From Planctomycetaceae bacterium (lineage in GTDB: Bacteria > Planctomycetota > Planctomycetia > Pirellulales > Pirellulaceae), in assembly GCA_012959465.1 (NCBI GenBank), contig DUDC01000229.1, positions 1 to 56,637 of the forward strand: a DNA stretch of 56,637 bases. Direction: 5' to 3'. The position numbers and the translations under genes are program-made. Shown piece after piece: positions 1 through 9,107 of the stretch; positions within the stretch are counted from its first letter, which is position 1; each line of letters opens with the position of its first letter. The notes under the pieces were generated by a model. That model was not told the DNA's origin. It did not search any database and saw only the letters and a program-made list of their open reading frames with translations.

Positions 1-1
1 C

Positions 2-85
2 GAGCCGAACGCGCTAGCGTCGGGTGCTATTGGATCCGCGGTGTGAATTTGCAACACCCGAGGCTAGCGCCTACGGCTCAAATCC
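2..85. repeat. GCTAGC-centred inverted doublet (REPIN-like)
   Basis: Two oppositely oriented copies of one element. The left arm reads GAGCCGAACGCGCTAGC (from position 2), followed by GTCGGGTG. The right arm (52-85), read on the minus strand, is GATTTGAGCCGTAGGCGC, then TAGCCTCGGGTGTTG. The palindromic cores GCTAGC lie at 13-18 and 63-68, 50 bp apart. The arms can pair into a long stem with an unrelated loop of about 25 nt. The element is downstream of the minus-strand FG-GAP gene and overlaps its stop codon. The same consensus recurs near 1.6, 20.3, 31.5, 34.6 and 55.8 kb. It looks like a dispersed REP/REPIN family; a role in mRNA 3' ends is inference. Confidence 0.8.
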
Positions 86-1581
86 TCATCCCGATCAGTC
101 GAATCACCGAAGCGAACGGTGACACGTTGATTAATGCTAACCTTGCTAACCGTTTGGGGAGTCGCGTTCGGCCAGAAGAGATCGAGATCTACGGGACCCT
201 TGGCGGCGCCGAGCCCAAAATGCAAGACCAGCTCGTTCTGATTTCCTTCGCCGGTACCAGCTTCGACGTGACGCGTCAGGATCTTATTTTCCAATTGGAT
301 TCGCACCTGAGCCCCGATGGCTGACCGATTGACGACAATGCCGTCACCCTGAAGATGGACCTCGAGCCAACCATTTTCATTGCCTTGATTCTCGAACAGT
401 CTTCCCGCAGACAAGAGATCCAAATCGCCGTCATTGTCGTAATCAGCCCACGCTGCCTGGTAGGTTGGTGGGAGATTTGGCAATTGCACTGAGCTAGTGA
501 CATTCGTCACCGCGAACTTTCCATCGTTGCGAAAGAGCACAGCGTTGTTCTTCCTCCCGAATGATGCTGTACCGTAAACAGTCGTGAAAAAGAGGTCGAG
601 GTTTCCATCGTTGTCGTAGTCACCAACGCTCGGTGTGGCATACGACTCTTGATAATGCACGCCGCATGTCCCCAAGTCCTGCAACTTGTAGCCATTTCCG
701 GCTCCGAGATTCTTCAGGAACCGAGACTTTGGCTGGTCTCCACGACCGTCGACGTGGGCAAAATTGCCGGCGAAGAGATCAATGAGGCCGTCATTGTCAA
801 AATCTCCCCACGCAGCGCCAATGGAGTGGCCGCCGCCAAAACCGGGCGAGGTTGCCATCGCACCGCGGTCTGCCGCCACGTCTTCAAATCGGCCTGTGCC
901 GTCATTAAGCCATAAGAGATTTGGTTGAAGTCGATAATTAGAGACGTAAACATCGAGGTCACCATCCTGATCGAAATCACAGGCGGTGACACCGCGGGCT
1001 CTGTGCTTCGCCTCAGTTTGTGAGACCTTAAACTCCTTGCCTCTCTCGTTGATCAGAATGAGGTACGGCCAGGTTATGCCGGCATTCGAATCTTCGTAGC
1101 CGCCAACAAAGAGATCAACAAAGCCATCGCCGTTAAAGTCACCCCAACAGGCGCCGCGCGAGACGCACTTCGGCAGATTAGGCAAATCAAATTTGGAGAA
1201 CTTGCACTCGCCAAGGTTGCGGAGCAAACTCAAGTTCGACCAGGAAAATAAATCTATCAAACCATCGTTATCGAAGTCAGCGGCCACCGAACTCCCGATA
1301 TTAAACACCTTCGTGAAGTTCTTTCCTCGGTTGTTTTTCCACACTCCGCCGGAGACACAGAGGTCAACCCAACCATCGTTATCGAAGTCCGCCCAACAGG
1401 CGGCCGCATTTGGAATCTCCAAACCAAGTTCGGCCGTCTTGTCTTTGAATGCGACTCCGTTTTCTCCTGCCCGTACCGGACTCGCCATCGGCAACATGCA
1501 AAGTAGCGAACAGATCAACAACGACGCTACGTTGGAGATTGAGAGGTGGGCTGTCGACCGCCGGACCAAGCAAACAGACAT
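64..1581 (-). CDS. secreted FG-GAP/VCBS repeat protein with C-terminal ASPIC/UnbV domain
   Basis: A 505-residue exported protein. The N-terminus has a basic stretch and a hydrophobic signal peptide (about residues 15-38, ending near SPVRA-GE). Seven FG-GAP-type calcium-loop motifs of the form DxDxDG follow between about residues 60 and 400, for example DFDNDGWVD, DFNGDGFVD, DFDQDGDLD and DYDNDGDLD. They should fold as an integrin-alpha-like beta-propeller. The last 90 residues (from about 405, with RSAIGAQVRI and the HFGLG region) match the ASPIC/UnbV domain common in planctomycetes. The final residues DEDLSRRR and the TAG stop lie inside a GCTAGC repeat, so the native end may have been replaced. 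Adhesion or surface binding is a reasonable guess; no enzymatic residues are seen. Confidence 0.9.
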   Translation of the reverse strand: MSVCLVRRSTAHLSISNVASLLICSLLCMLPMASPVRAGENGVAFKDKTAELGLEIPNAAACWADFDNDGWVDLCVSGGVWKNNRGKNFTKVFNIGSSVAADFDNDGLIDLFSWSNLSLLRNLGECKFSKFDLPNLPKCVSRGACWGDFNGDGFVDLFVGGYEDSNAGITWPYLILINERGKEFKVSQTEAKHRARGVTACDFDQDGDLDVYVSNYRLQPNLLWLNDGTGRFEDVAADRGAMATSPGFGGGHSIGAAWGDFDNDGLIDLFAGNFAHVDGRGDQPKSRFLKNLGAGNGYKLQDLGTCGVHYQESYATPSVGDYDNDGNLDLFFTTVYGTASFGRKNNAVLFRNDGKFAVTNVTSSVQLPNLPPTYQAAWADYDNDGDLDLLSAGRLFENQGNENGWLEVHLQGDGIVVNRSAIGAQVRIQLENKILTRHVEAGTGEGNQNELVLHFGLGAAKGPVDLDLFWPNATPQTVSKVSINQRVTVRFGDSTDRDEDLSRRR

Positions 1582-1601
1582 GATTCAATTTCCTCGTTCA
1601 T

Positions 1602-1629
1602 CACCCGACGCTAGCGAGTTCGGCTCACA
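1602..1629. repeat. single GCTAGC-centred REP-like element
   Basis: It reads CACCCGACGCTAGCGA then GTTCGGCTCACA, with the core GCTAGC at 1610-1615. It matches the arms of the doublets at 2-85 and 55772-55855. It sits in the 65-bp gap between the CMD-like gene and the FG-GAP gene, about 20 bp upstream of the latter's start codon, so the FG-GAP gene has this repeat family on both sides. Confidence 0.75.
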
Positions 1630-1646
1630 TTATTTACACAGTCGAT

Positions 1647-2024
1647 TCAATGCTCCGGGTCGTTGTCGAGTACTTCGTTCAGTATCTCCAAGGCGTCCCA
1701 GGCCGCAGCAAAGCCCGCGTATGCAGCCACCTGAAAAATTGCCTCACAGATTTCTTCCACGCTGGCTCCGTTTCGTAGAGCCATTTGCAAATTGAGTTTT
1801 AGAGCATTGTTTCGGCCCAGTGCAGCAAGGACACAGATACTACAGAGCGAGCGAGTCTTCAAGTCAATTCCACCCCGCGTCCAAATCCTACCACCGACAA
1901 CAGAGACAACTTCCGTCTCGAAGTCGGGACAGACCGCCCTAAAACGGGCGGTTAACTGCTCGATATTCTCCTCCCCCACCATGCGTGAAAATTGGGCGTA
2001 GCCTTTTTCGTAGTCGCTGCTCAC
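1647..2024 (-). CDS. carboxymuconolactone decarboxylase (CMD) family protein
   Basis: With the GTG start at 2024 this is a 125-residue protein, the usual size for the PcaC/CMD family. It has the family's all-helical pattern: an opening DYEKG region, then a conserved block around residues 53-64 (IDLKTRSLCSICVLAAL) and the EEICEAIFQVAAYAGFAAAW segment near the C-terminus. A Cys pair is present (C61, C64), but not the full AhpD ExxCxxCxxxH motif, so hydroperoxidase activity is less likely than a decarboxylase-like or uncharacterised role. A longer reading from an ATG at 2126 adds 34 residues without family character. I prefer 2024 because AGAAAGG lies 6 nt upstream. It runs in the same direction as the downstream FG-GAP gene. 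Confidence 0.85.
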   Translation of the reverse strand: MSSDYEKGYAQFSRMVGEENIEQLTARFRAVCPDFETEVVSVVGGRIWTRGGIDLKTRSLCSICVLAALGRNNALKLNLQMALRNGASVEEICEAIFQVAAYAGFAAAWDALEILNEVLDNDPEH

Positions 2025-2030
2025 GTCACA

Positions 2031-2037
2031 CCTTTCT
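2031..2037 (-). promoter_or_regulatory. ribosome binding site deciding GTG start of the CMD-like gene
   Basis: AGAAAGG on the minus strand, 6 nt before GTG at 2024. It supports the short 125-residue product over the ATG at 2126. Confidence 0.5.
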
Positions 2038-2252
2038 AGATTCTTGACTTGGAATACGCCGCAGGTCAGCTCCGGCTGTCGAAACCGGGTTCCCACCAAG
2101 ATACCATGAACAAAACGATCGCTCACCCGAATGACCTCATAGCGGCTATCCAGCTCAAAGTTGGCACAACAATGCTGCAGCGCGACGACACGCCGTTTAT
2201 ACTGTTACCGCATCGATTTTGATTTTTTCCCACCCGAAAAAGAGAACGTCTG

Positions 2253-4700
2253 ATGACCCGAGGCAATCGGAGTTTTCGGCTGTTGATCGTCGCGGTGTGG
2301 GCAAACTGCCTGATGGCGCATGTTGGGACTTGCTGGGCTGCTGTCCCGAATCCGATACTCAACACCCTCTTTCCGCCAGGCGGTCAAGCAGGTGAGTCGA
2401 TTGAGGTCGAGATTTCCGGGAGCGGGTTGGAAGGACTCACTGCACTTCATTGCCGCATACCGGGAATCCGAATTCAACAGCACAATGATAACAAGAATCG
2501 GTTTACGATCTCGGTACCAAAAGAGACGCCTTTGGGTTTCTACGATGTTCGAGCTGTATGCCGATCGGGTATAAGTTCGCCGCGCCCATTCTTGATCGGC
2601 AACCGTCCGGAACAACTCGAAGTTGAGACGAGTAAGACGGCGCAGTCGATGCCCTTAAACACGACAATCAACGGGCGCATCGAGAAAAACGGCGATGAAG
2701 ACTACTATCAGTTCGACGCCAAGCAGGGAGAACGTGTTGTCGTGGAGTGTTGGGCGGAACGGATTGACTCGAAGTTGCGACCTATGTTGGAGATCCTCGA
2801 TGCTAAGGGACGTCAATTGGCATCCAATCGAGGTTACTTCGGCACCGATCCCCTGATCGATTTCCTCGTGCCAATAGAGGGAACTTATGTCGTCAAGTTG
2901 TACGATCTGATCTACTCAAGCGGTGCCGAGCATTATTACCGACTTGACATTGACAGTGGCCCCCGAGTTGCTTTTTCGTTTCCCGCCGTTGTCGAGCGTG
3001 GAAAGACGGCAAGAGTTTCCCTGTACGGGTGGAATCTGACGTCACCATTCAATGGACTGCCTGGAACACTGGATCGCATCGACGTGGATCTTCCTTCCAG
3101 TCTCGCGCCAACGTGGCCATTGCCCGCCCGGTTACAACCGGCGCAGACAGTCATCGAGGTTTTTCCGTATTACCTTCCCGGCAGTCATGCGCCTGTTTTG
3201 ATCGGTATGACCGATGTTCCGGTGGCAACCGAGGCAACGGATAACCACTCGCCCAAGTCGGCACAACACCTCATCTATCCGTGTGAAGTCAGCGGACGGC
3301 TTGTGGCTGGAGACGAGCAAGATTGGTTCGCAATCGAAGCACACCGAGGAGAGGTGCTGCACTTCGAAGGATTCGCACAGCGCATTGCCTCGCCGATGGA
3401 TCTCGACATTCGAGTACTCGACGGAACGGCGAACAAAGAATTACTAAAGCTCGCCGATCAAACTAAGAATATTGGCGGAAAGACCTTTCCATCAGCTCAT
3501 CTAGACCCGGTCGGCAGGTGGGTAGTGCCAGCTGACGGCCGCTATTTGGTTGTTGTCCGCAATCTAATCGGTGGACGACGTGCCGACCCTCGACGCGTCT
3601 ATCGACTCAGCATCCGACGGGAGGAGCCGGACTTTAGCTTGGCTGTCGTTCCTCGCAGCAACGATCCAGCAGGACTCAATGTCGGTTGCGGAGGCCGATC
3701 GATCCTCGACGTGATCGCATTTCGTCGCAGAGGTCTAGTCGATGCAATTCGCGTTTCTGCCGAAGACCTGCCGAGAGGTGTCGAATGTCCCGATGCTTGG
3801 ATCGGCCCAGGTGTAGACCGGACGGTACTGGTCGTGTCGGCGGAACGAAATGCCGAACCGTTCGTTGGTGAATTGCGACTGAGGGGATCGACGGAGACGA
3901 TTGAACGTCGAATGGCTCGAGGTGGAGTGGTCGTTCGCACAGGGCAGCCAAATGGCTGGGCCCGACTCACGTCTCATATCCCCTTATCAATTGCTGGCGA
4001 CGCCGCGGTGCGTATTACCGCGAACGGACACCAAACGCGGAAACACCATCTGTACGGCGATCTTGAGATCCGACATTCTCCGGGAGGAATTCTCGACGTG
4101 GCGATACACGTCGACCGCCGTGACCCGGGCCATCATCCGGCGGTCAAATTGATCGGTGTCGGCCTACCCGAGCTGATCGCAAATCAGACGGCATTGGTCC
4201 CGGAAGGTGAAGACGACGGCTACATCAGCTTTTATTTGCCGCCCAGTTTGCCAATTGGGAAGTACAGCCTAGCCGTGCGAGCTGAAACGACGACTCTCAA
4301 TCCTGACAAGAAGGTCGAAACCGTAACCTTATTCAGCAATGTCGTCAGCTTCGACGTGCACCCGGCAGCATTTCAGATTGACATCGATCCCTACGCCCCG
4401 CGGCGGATTAAACGAGGCGAGGTGGTAACCGTCAACTACACCGCTCGCCGAATCAACGGATTCATCAATAAGATCCACACCGAACTCGCCATGCCGGGCA
4501 AGGTCACAAGAGTCGTCGGGTTGCGAGGGCGAGGTGCAACATTTGTCGGCCAAACGGACAGTGGAACGATTCAAATCATCGCCAACGAGGACGCCCCGCT
4601 CGGTCAGCAGCCCTTTCTTCGGCTCTATGCTGTCGGCGTACTAGAAGACGAACCTGTGTTCCATGGAAGTTGTTTTCTCAATCTAGAAGTAGTGAATTAG
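2253..4700 (+). CDS. secreted pre-peptidase C-terminal (PPC) domain protein, cassette 1
   Basis: An 815-residue protein with a signal peptide (about residues 1-29, ending TCWA-AV). After it comes an IPT/TIG-like segment (PPGGQAGESIEVEISGSG, residues about 40-110). Two PPC-type beta-sandwich domains follow, around residues 130-235 (motif DEDYYQFDAKQGERV) and 345-450 (DEQDWFAIEAHRGEV). The remaining 350 residues are beta-rich and have no recognised motif. It is first in a cassette with the DUF1549/1553 and DUF1501 genes downstream. A shorter paralogue at 14128 heads the second cassette and lacks most of the C-terminal part. PPC domains are binding or structural modules; the specific partner is unknown. 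Confidence 0.88.
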   Translation: MTRGNRSFRLLIVAVWANCLMAHVGTCWAAVPNPILNTLFPPGGQAGESIEVEISGSGLEGLTALHCRIPGIRIQQHNDNKNRFTISVPKETPLGFYDVRAVCRSGISSPRPFLIGNRPEQLEVETSKTAQSMPLNTTINGRIEKNGDEDYYQFDAKQGERVVVECWAERIDSKLRPMLEILDAKGRQLASNRGYFGTDPLIDFLVPIEGTYVVKLYDLIYSSGAEHYYRLDIDSGPRVAFSFPAVVERGKTARVSLYGWNLTSPFNGLPGTLDRIDVDLPSSLAPTWPLPARLQPAQTVIEVFPYYLPGSHAPVLIGMTDVPVATEATDNHSPKSAQHLIYPCEVSGRLVAGDEQDWFAIEAHRGEVLHFEGFAQRIASPMDLDIRVLDGTANKELLKLADQTKNIGGKTFPSAHLDPVGRWVVPADGRYLVVVRNLIGGRRADPRRVYRLSIRREEPDFSLAVVPRSNDPAGLNVGCGGRSILDVIAFRRRGLVDAIRVSAEDLPRGVECPDAWIGPGVDRTVLVVSAERNAEPFVGELRLRGSTETIERRMARGGVVVRTGQPNGWARLTSHIPLSIAGDAAVRITANGHQTRKHHLYGDLEIRHSPGGILDVAIHVDRRDPGHHPAVKLIGVGLPELIANQTALVPEGEDDGYISFYLPPSLPIGKYSLAVRAETTTLNPDKKVETVTLFSNVVSFDVHPAAFQIDIDPYAPRRIKRGEVVTVNYTARRINGFINKIHTELAMPGKVTRVVGLRGRGATFVGQTDSGTIQIIANEDAPLGQQPFLRLYAVGVLEDEPVFHGSCFLNLEVVN

Positions 4701-4817
4701 GTCCAAACTCGTTCCGATTGAGTTTTGTAACCAACTCGAAACTTGGTAAACTGACGTCCTCTTGTTGTTGGCATATTGTCTTGAACTTCCCGAATTCAGC
4801 TACGAATAATCAGGGCA

Positions 4818-7058
4818 TTGAACGACTTGTTGACTCAACGGCTCGGCTACACACTGTTGGCTATCGCCACCGGATGGAGCGCCGTTGCCACCGCGAGTGA
4901 AGAGGGACCGATCTACTTTGCATCGGACGTTGTGCCCATATTGACGAAACTCGGTTGCAACAGCGGTGCATGTCACGGCAAGGCCACCGGGCAGAACGGG
5001 TTTAAGTTATCACTGCTCGGCTTCGAGCCCGAATTGGATTTTCGCGCGATCGCGCACGAGGCCCGTGGTCGACGGCTGTCTCCCGCTTTTCCCGACCAGA
5101 GTCTGCTACTAATGAAAGCGACCGCGCGAACGCCACACGGAGGTGGTCGTCGATTGGAACGCGACAGTGAAGATTACCGCATGCTGCGAAATTGGATCAC
5201 AAACGGAGTCGCCCCACCACGGGCGAGTGACCCACAAATTATCCGGATCGACCTTGCCCCCAATGAACTCGTGCTCACTCCCGGATCAAATCAACAATTG
5301 CATGTTACCGCACACTTTTCAAATGGTGTTTCTCGAGATGTAACTCGACAAGCCGTCTACGAATCCAACGAACCCAATATCGCCGAAGTTGGGCAAAATG
5401 GTCTTATCGAAACAAACGAACAGACGGGGCTGTTCGCCGTAATGGTACGTTTCGGCGGCAAAGTTGCGACGTTTCACGCAGCCGTGCCGCAGACAGGTGA
5501 CGAAAAACAGCAAACCCTCGTGCTGTCGCAGCTCGAACAATTGGAGCGGGAGCTCGATTCAAGTTTCGATCAGTTACTTTTTCAACAGTGGAAGCGTCTC
5601 GTCATCGCACCGTCCGCAACGGCCGACGACGCGACATTTGTCCGTCGAGCGACCATCGATATTTGTGGTACGCTGCCAACCCGTCAGGAAGTTGAAGCGT
5701 ACGTCGCTGACACCGGGACCGACAAACGAGCCCGTCTGATCGACCGCCTATTGGAAAAACCGGAATACGCAAGTTACTTCGCCCTCAAATGGGCTGAAAT
5801 TTTGCAGAATCGCGGGTCGGGTTACTCGACGAGCAAACAGCGGCCGGGGACTACGCTGTTCGCCAGGTGGATTCGTGATTCGATCGCGGCGAACAAACCC
5901 TACGACCAGTTCGTCAGCGAGATCATCACGGCCAGCGGCAGCCAAAACGAGAACCCGCCAACCATCTGGTATCGTCAAGTACGAACTCAACAGAATTACG
6001 TCGAATCGGTGGCGCAAGCATTTCTTGGCGTGCGTGTTCAGTGCGCACAATGCCATCACCATCCGTTTGAGCGTTGGAGTCAAGCGGACTACTACGGGTT
6101 GTCCGCCGTGTTTTCACGAGTTGGCCGCAAGGGCGGGTTCGCAGATGCCGAAGTGCCGACAAACGAGATCATCTACGTTAAAGATGCTGCCGTGGTTTTT
6201 CACCCACGAAGCGGGCACGTGATGGCGCCCAAGGCTTTGGGCGGTCCACAACTCAAGCTGAATCGTTATGACGACCCCCGTCATAGTTTTTCGCAATGGA
6301 TGACCGCCGTCGACAATCCCTTCTTTGCCCGCACGATGGCTAACCGTATGTGGGCCCATTTTCATGGACGTGGCATCATTCATCCTATCGACGACGCACG
6401 CAGCACGAACCCGCCAACAAATCCCGATTTATTGGACGCGTTGGCCAAAGACTTTTCTGAAAATGGTTACGATGTAAAACGACTCATCCGGGTCATTTGT
6501 GCGTCGTACTCGTACGGGCTTGAAGCGGCGCCCAATGATCGAAATCGAGATGACCACCAGACCTTTGCCCGTTTCTATCCGCGTCGATTATCTGCCGAAG
6601 TGTTGCTCGATGGAATCAGCCAGGTTCTCGAAGTCCCCACGCCGTTTGCTGGAGGCGGCGGTACTTTTCCAACCGGTACGCGTGCAATTGAATTGCCCGA
6701 CGAGAACGTCGCCTCTGGATTCCTTGACGTTTTCGGACGACCTCCGCGAACCTCGGCGTGTGAATGTGAGCGAAGCGACGCACCTGGCCTATCGCAAGCA
6801 CTTACACTGATCAACTCGAAAGAGATTCAACGCAAACTGACCGCGAAGAATGGCTACGCTGCGCAGCTGGCGTCAAACAAACGATCAACCGTCGAAAATT
6901 CCAAGGATATATTCTTACGATTTTTTGGCCGTCTGCCGAGCCGGCAAGAATCCGACACCGCAGTTTCTTTCGTGGAATCTGAGGACGATGCAGCTAGCGC
7001 ATATCGATCGCTACTGTGGTCGTTGTTGGCAACGAATGAGTTCATGTTCAATCACTGA
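4818..7058 (+). CDS. DUF1549/DUF1553 protein with N-terminal CxxxCH haem-like site, cassette 1
   Basis: A 746-residue exported protein. The order is: short signal (residues 7-26); a cytochrome-like segment with CNSGACHGK at 47-55; an Ig-like (Big2) domain at about 150-225 (HFSNGVSRDVTRQAVYESNE); DUF1549 at about 255-460, with a canonical CxxCH (CAQCH, 409-413); then DUF1553 to the end (NRMWAHFHGRG). The first haem site has CxxxCH spacing rather than CxxCH. The start is uncertain: TTG at 4818 is the furthest upstream, and further in-frame TTG codons follow at 4827 and 4830. The gene lies 117 bp after the PPC gene and 47 bp before the DUF1501 gene. The family is presumed to be a periplasmic c-type cytochrome; its substrate is unknown. 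Confidence 0.9.
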   Translation: MNDLLTQRLGYTLLAIATGWSAVATASEEGPIYFASDVVPILTKLGCNSGACHGKATGQNGFKLSLLGFEPELDFRAIAHEARGRRLSPAFPDQSLLLMKATARTPHGGGRRLERDSEDYRMLRNWITNGVAPPRASDPQIIRIDLAPNELVLTPGSNQQLHVTAHFSNGVSRDVTRQAVYESNEPNIAEVGQNGLIETNEQTGLFAVMVRFGGKVATFHAAVPQTGDEKQQTLVLSQLEQLERELDSSFDQLLFQQWKRLVIAPSATADDATFVRRATIDICGTLPTRQEVEAYVADTGTDKRARLIDRLLEKPEYASYFALKWAEILQNRGSGYSTSKQRPGTTLFARWIRDSIAANKPYDQFVSEIITASGSQNENPPTIWYRQVRTQQNYVESVAQAFLGVRVQCAQCHHHPFERWSQADYYGLSAVFSRVGRKGGFADAEVPTNEIIYVKDAAVVFHPRSGHVMAPKALGGPQLKLNRYDDPRHSFSQWMTAVDNPFFARTMANRMWAHFHGRGIIHPIDDARSTNPPTNPDLLDALAKDFSENGYDVKRLIRVICASYSYGLEAAPNDRNRDDHQTFARFYPRRLSAEVLLDGISQVLEVPTPFAGGGGTFPTGTRAIELPDENVASGFLDVFGRPPRTSACECERSDAPGLSQALTLINSKEIQRKLTAKNGYAAQLASNKRSTVENSKDIFLRFFGRLPSRQESDTAVSFVESEDDAASAYRSLLWSLLATNEFMFNH

Positions 7059-7105
7059 CCCCGTTTTAGCAATGAACGACTTGTGCGTTCCTTGCTACAC
7101 CAAAA

Positions 7106-8434
7106 ATGTTACGACTTACCGGCAATTCCTACACGAACTGTGACGGCGTTACACGCCGGAATTTCCTCCAAATCGGCGCGCCTTTGCTTGGCTTGGGTCT
7201 GTGCGATTTATTGAGGTTCGAGTCGAGAGCGGCGGTGACGAACCAGCCTGTCGGGGGCAAGTCAATCATTGTGTTCTGGACACACGGTGGCATGAGCCAA
7301 CAGGATACATACGACATGAAGCCGGCTGCGCCGGCCGAGTACCGCGGAATGTACTTGCCGATCGCAACCAATGTGCCAGGCATTGTGGTCGGCGAACGTT
7401 TTTCGTTGCAGGCCAAAGTGATGAACCACCTGTCGTTGGTGCGGTCAGTACACCACGAGAACGGGATTCACGCACCGTCAGCCCACTGGATGCAAACCGG
7501 ACATTTCGGTCCGACACTTGCCCGTATCCAACAACAGAATCCGTCATTTGGTTCGGTTATTTCTCGATCGTTGGGCCCACGTCAATCGCAAATTCCCGCC
7601 TATGTAGCCGTGCCGAAAGCAGAGGCCTTCGGATACCAACGGGCACACTACTTGGGTAAGGCATACAACCCGTTTGAAGTTGGTGCCGATCCCAATAAGA
7701 AGGACTTTCATGTTCCCAACTTATCGCTGCCAGGTGATCTAAAACTAACCAGTGTCAACTCGCGTCGCAAACTGCTGGCAAAGTTCGACACCATTCGCCG
7801 CGATATCGACAGTAGCGGTGTCATGGAGGGACTCGATGTTTTCAAAGCTCAAGCCCTCGAGATGGTTGCCGGTGATCAGGTGCGCGACGCGTTTGATATC
7901 TCCAGTGAAGACCCGGTGTTGAGAGACAAGTATGGTCGACACCAGTATGGCCAAAGCGCATTGTTGGCCCGCCGACTGGTGCAAGCTGGCACGCGATGCG
8001 TCACTGTGAACACAGGATATTGGGATCATCACAACGAAATCGAGAAAGGACTGGAAGAACACCTTCCACCATTGGACCGGGCGATCTGGGCTCTCGTGGA
8101 GGACCTTGAACAACGCGGAATGCTCGACAACGTTGTTATTTATTGCGCCGGCGAGTTTGGTCGCACTCCGCGAATCAACGGTCACGCTGGACGTGATCAC
8201 TGGTCCGACTGTTTTACAGTGATGTTAGCGGGCGGCGGTATTCAGGGCGGCCGCATTGTTGGGGCTAGCGAGAAGTTTGGTGGCGGCGTGCGCGAACGGC
8301 TCACGACGCCGCTCGACGTGCTGGCTACCATCTACCAGGCACTCGGCATCTCGCTAGATACTCACTATGACGACTCGACCGGTCGGCCCGTGAACATCGT
8401 GGATGGCGGCAAGCCTATTCGCGAATTATTTTAA
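7106..8434 (+). CDS. DUF1501 protein, GRDHW type, cassette 1
   Basis: A 442-residue DUF1501 protein, a family resembling the alkaline phosphatase/sulfatase fold. A twin-arginine-like leader TRRNFLQIG (RR at 17-18) is followed by a hydrophobic stretch. Core motifs are FWTHGGMSQQDTYDMKP, the RYG region (DKYGRHQYGQSALLARR), WDHHNE, GEFGRTP and GRDHWSDCF, then the LAGGG turn. These His/Asp/Glu positions would be the metal-binding candidates. It is the third gene of cassette 1. Its GRDHW motif matches the cassette 2 paralogue at 17923. DUF1501 proteins have no settled biochemical role. Confidence 0.92.
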   Translation: MLRLTGNSYTNCDGVTRRNFLQIGAPLLGLGLCDLLRFESRAAVTNQPVGGKSIIVFWTHGGMSQQDTYDMKPAAPAEYRGMYLPIATNVPGIVVGERFSLQAKVMNHLSLVRSVHHENGIHAPSAHWMQTGHFGPTLARIQQQNPSFGSVISRSLGPRQSQIPAYVAVPKAEAFGYQRAHYLGKAYNPFEVGADPNKKDFHVPNLSLPGDLKLTSVNSRRKLLAKFDTIRRDIDSSGVMEGLDVFKAQALEMVAGDQVRDAFDISSEDPVLRDKYGRHQYGQSALLARRLVQAGTRCVTVNTGYWDHHNEIEKGLEEHLPPLDRAIWALVEDLEQRGMLDNVVIYCAGEFGRTPRINGHAGRDHWSDCFTVMLAGGGIQGGRIVGASEKFGGGVRERLTTPLDVLATIYQALGISLDTHYDDSTGRPVNIVDGGKPIRELF

Positions 8435-8513
8435 CGCCTTCATCTGAGGCAAACTGCAGCCGGTTGCGAACTCTACGACTCTATCGCAACAAGATGCAAG
8501 AATGTTTTAATTC

Positions 8514-8560
8514 TTTAAATAATGTCCTTGCAGTGCAGACGGATAGACCTTTTAAATAAT
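8514..8560. repeat. direct repeat TTTAAATAAT in an AT-rich spacer
   Basis: TTTAAATAAT occurs at 8514-8523 and again at 8551-8560; the second copy runs on into TAAA and makes the palindrome TTTAAATAATTAAA. The surrounding 140-bp gap (8435-8574) is much more AT-rich than the coding DNA around it and holds no gene. It may be a promoter or regulator site for what follows, but that gene is broken. Confidence 0.45.
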
Positions 8561-8574
8561 TAAATCACTGAGCA

Positions 8575-9107
8575 GTGAAGCCCAGCGAGGCTGTCGACAA
8601 GGATCGAAATCTCGAATTCGCCACGGTCTTCTGGCTAAACCTCAACGAGCGTCAACCCATTTTCGTGCCGGCGGAATCGCGGTATCGTCTGCAACTTCGC
8701 ACGCCATATGCCGACGAATGGGGCGATGTACTCATGCGAGATCAATCGGCGTTGCCGGCGGGCGGTGAGTTTGAAAGAGGAGAAGTTGTCTTTCCGGCCT
8801 GCCTTCGCGTGGCAGTCCGAGTCACGGATCCGAGCGGCACACCGGTAGAGGGCATTCCGGTGCGATTGCTCCAGGAACAGTCCAGAGTATCGACCGTGGC
8901 GCACAATACCACGGCGGCCGGTGACGCGTTCTTCTTCATCGACCCGAATTCCAGTGGACATTTTTCGTCTCTGAGCCGCGAGGGAAATTCGACGATTTGG
9001 AAAAACAAACGGCCAAGTTCAAGGTCTCCGACGCCAATTCGGTACCGAAAGCCCCCTATTTGACCGTTCTTATCAAAGAACAGATCGCCTTCTTGCTGGG
9101 CGAATAG
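8575..9107 (+). pseudogene. frameshifted carboxypeptidase-regulatory-like (transthyretin-like) domain protein
   Basis: The first frame (GTG at 8575) encodes 128 plausible residues, including CLRVAVRVTDPSGTPVEGIP, a carboxypeptidase-regulatory/CNA-B-like beta-sandwich strand pattern, up to DPNSSGHF. It then runs into low-quality sequence. Sliding by one base at the T5 run (8961-8965) restores a sensible protein: FVSEPRGKFDDLEKQTAKF, then VSDANSVPKAPYLTVLIKEQ and IAFLLGE, stopping at TAG 9105-9107. An in-frame stop just before 8575 and the lack of a signal peptide suggest the 5' end is also lost. It could be a genuine pseudogene or a sequencing error in the homopolymer. Confidence 0.65.

Noticed and set aside
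1193-1795. 200-codon plus-strand open frame opposite the FG-GAP gene
   Set aside because: It is antisense to a well-supported gene, crosses a repeat, and has no domain pattern.
2161-2180. Possible sigma-54 promoter (TGGCAC ... TGC) before the PPC gene
   Set aside because: The spacing between the GG and GC elements is off by one or more, and a second fit is off in the other direction.
2123-2365. Minus-strand frame between the CMD-like gene and the PPC gene
   Set aside because: It overlaps the start and signal peptide of the PPC gene and shows no protein-like pattern.
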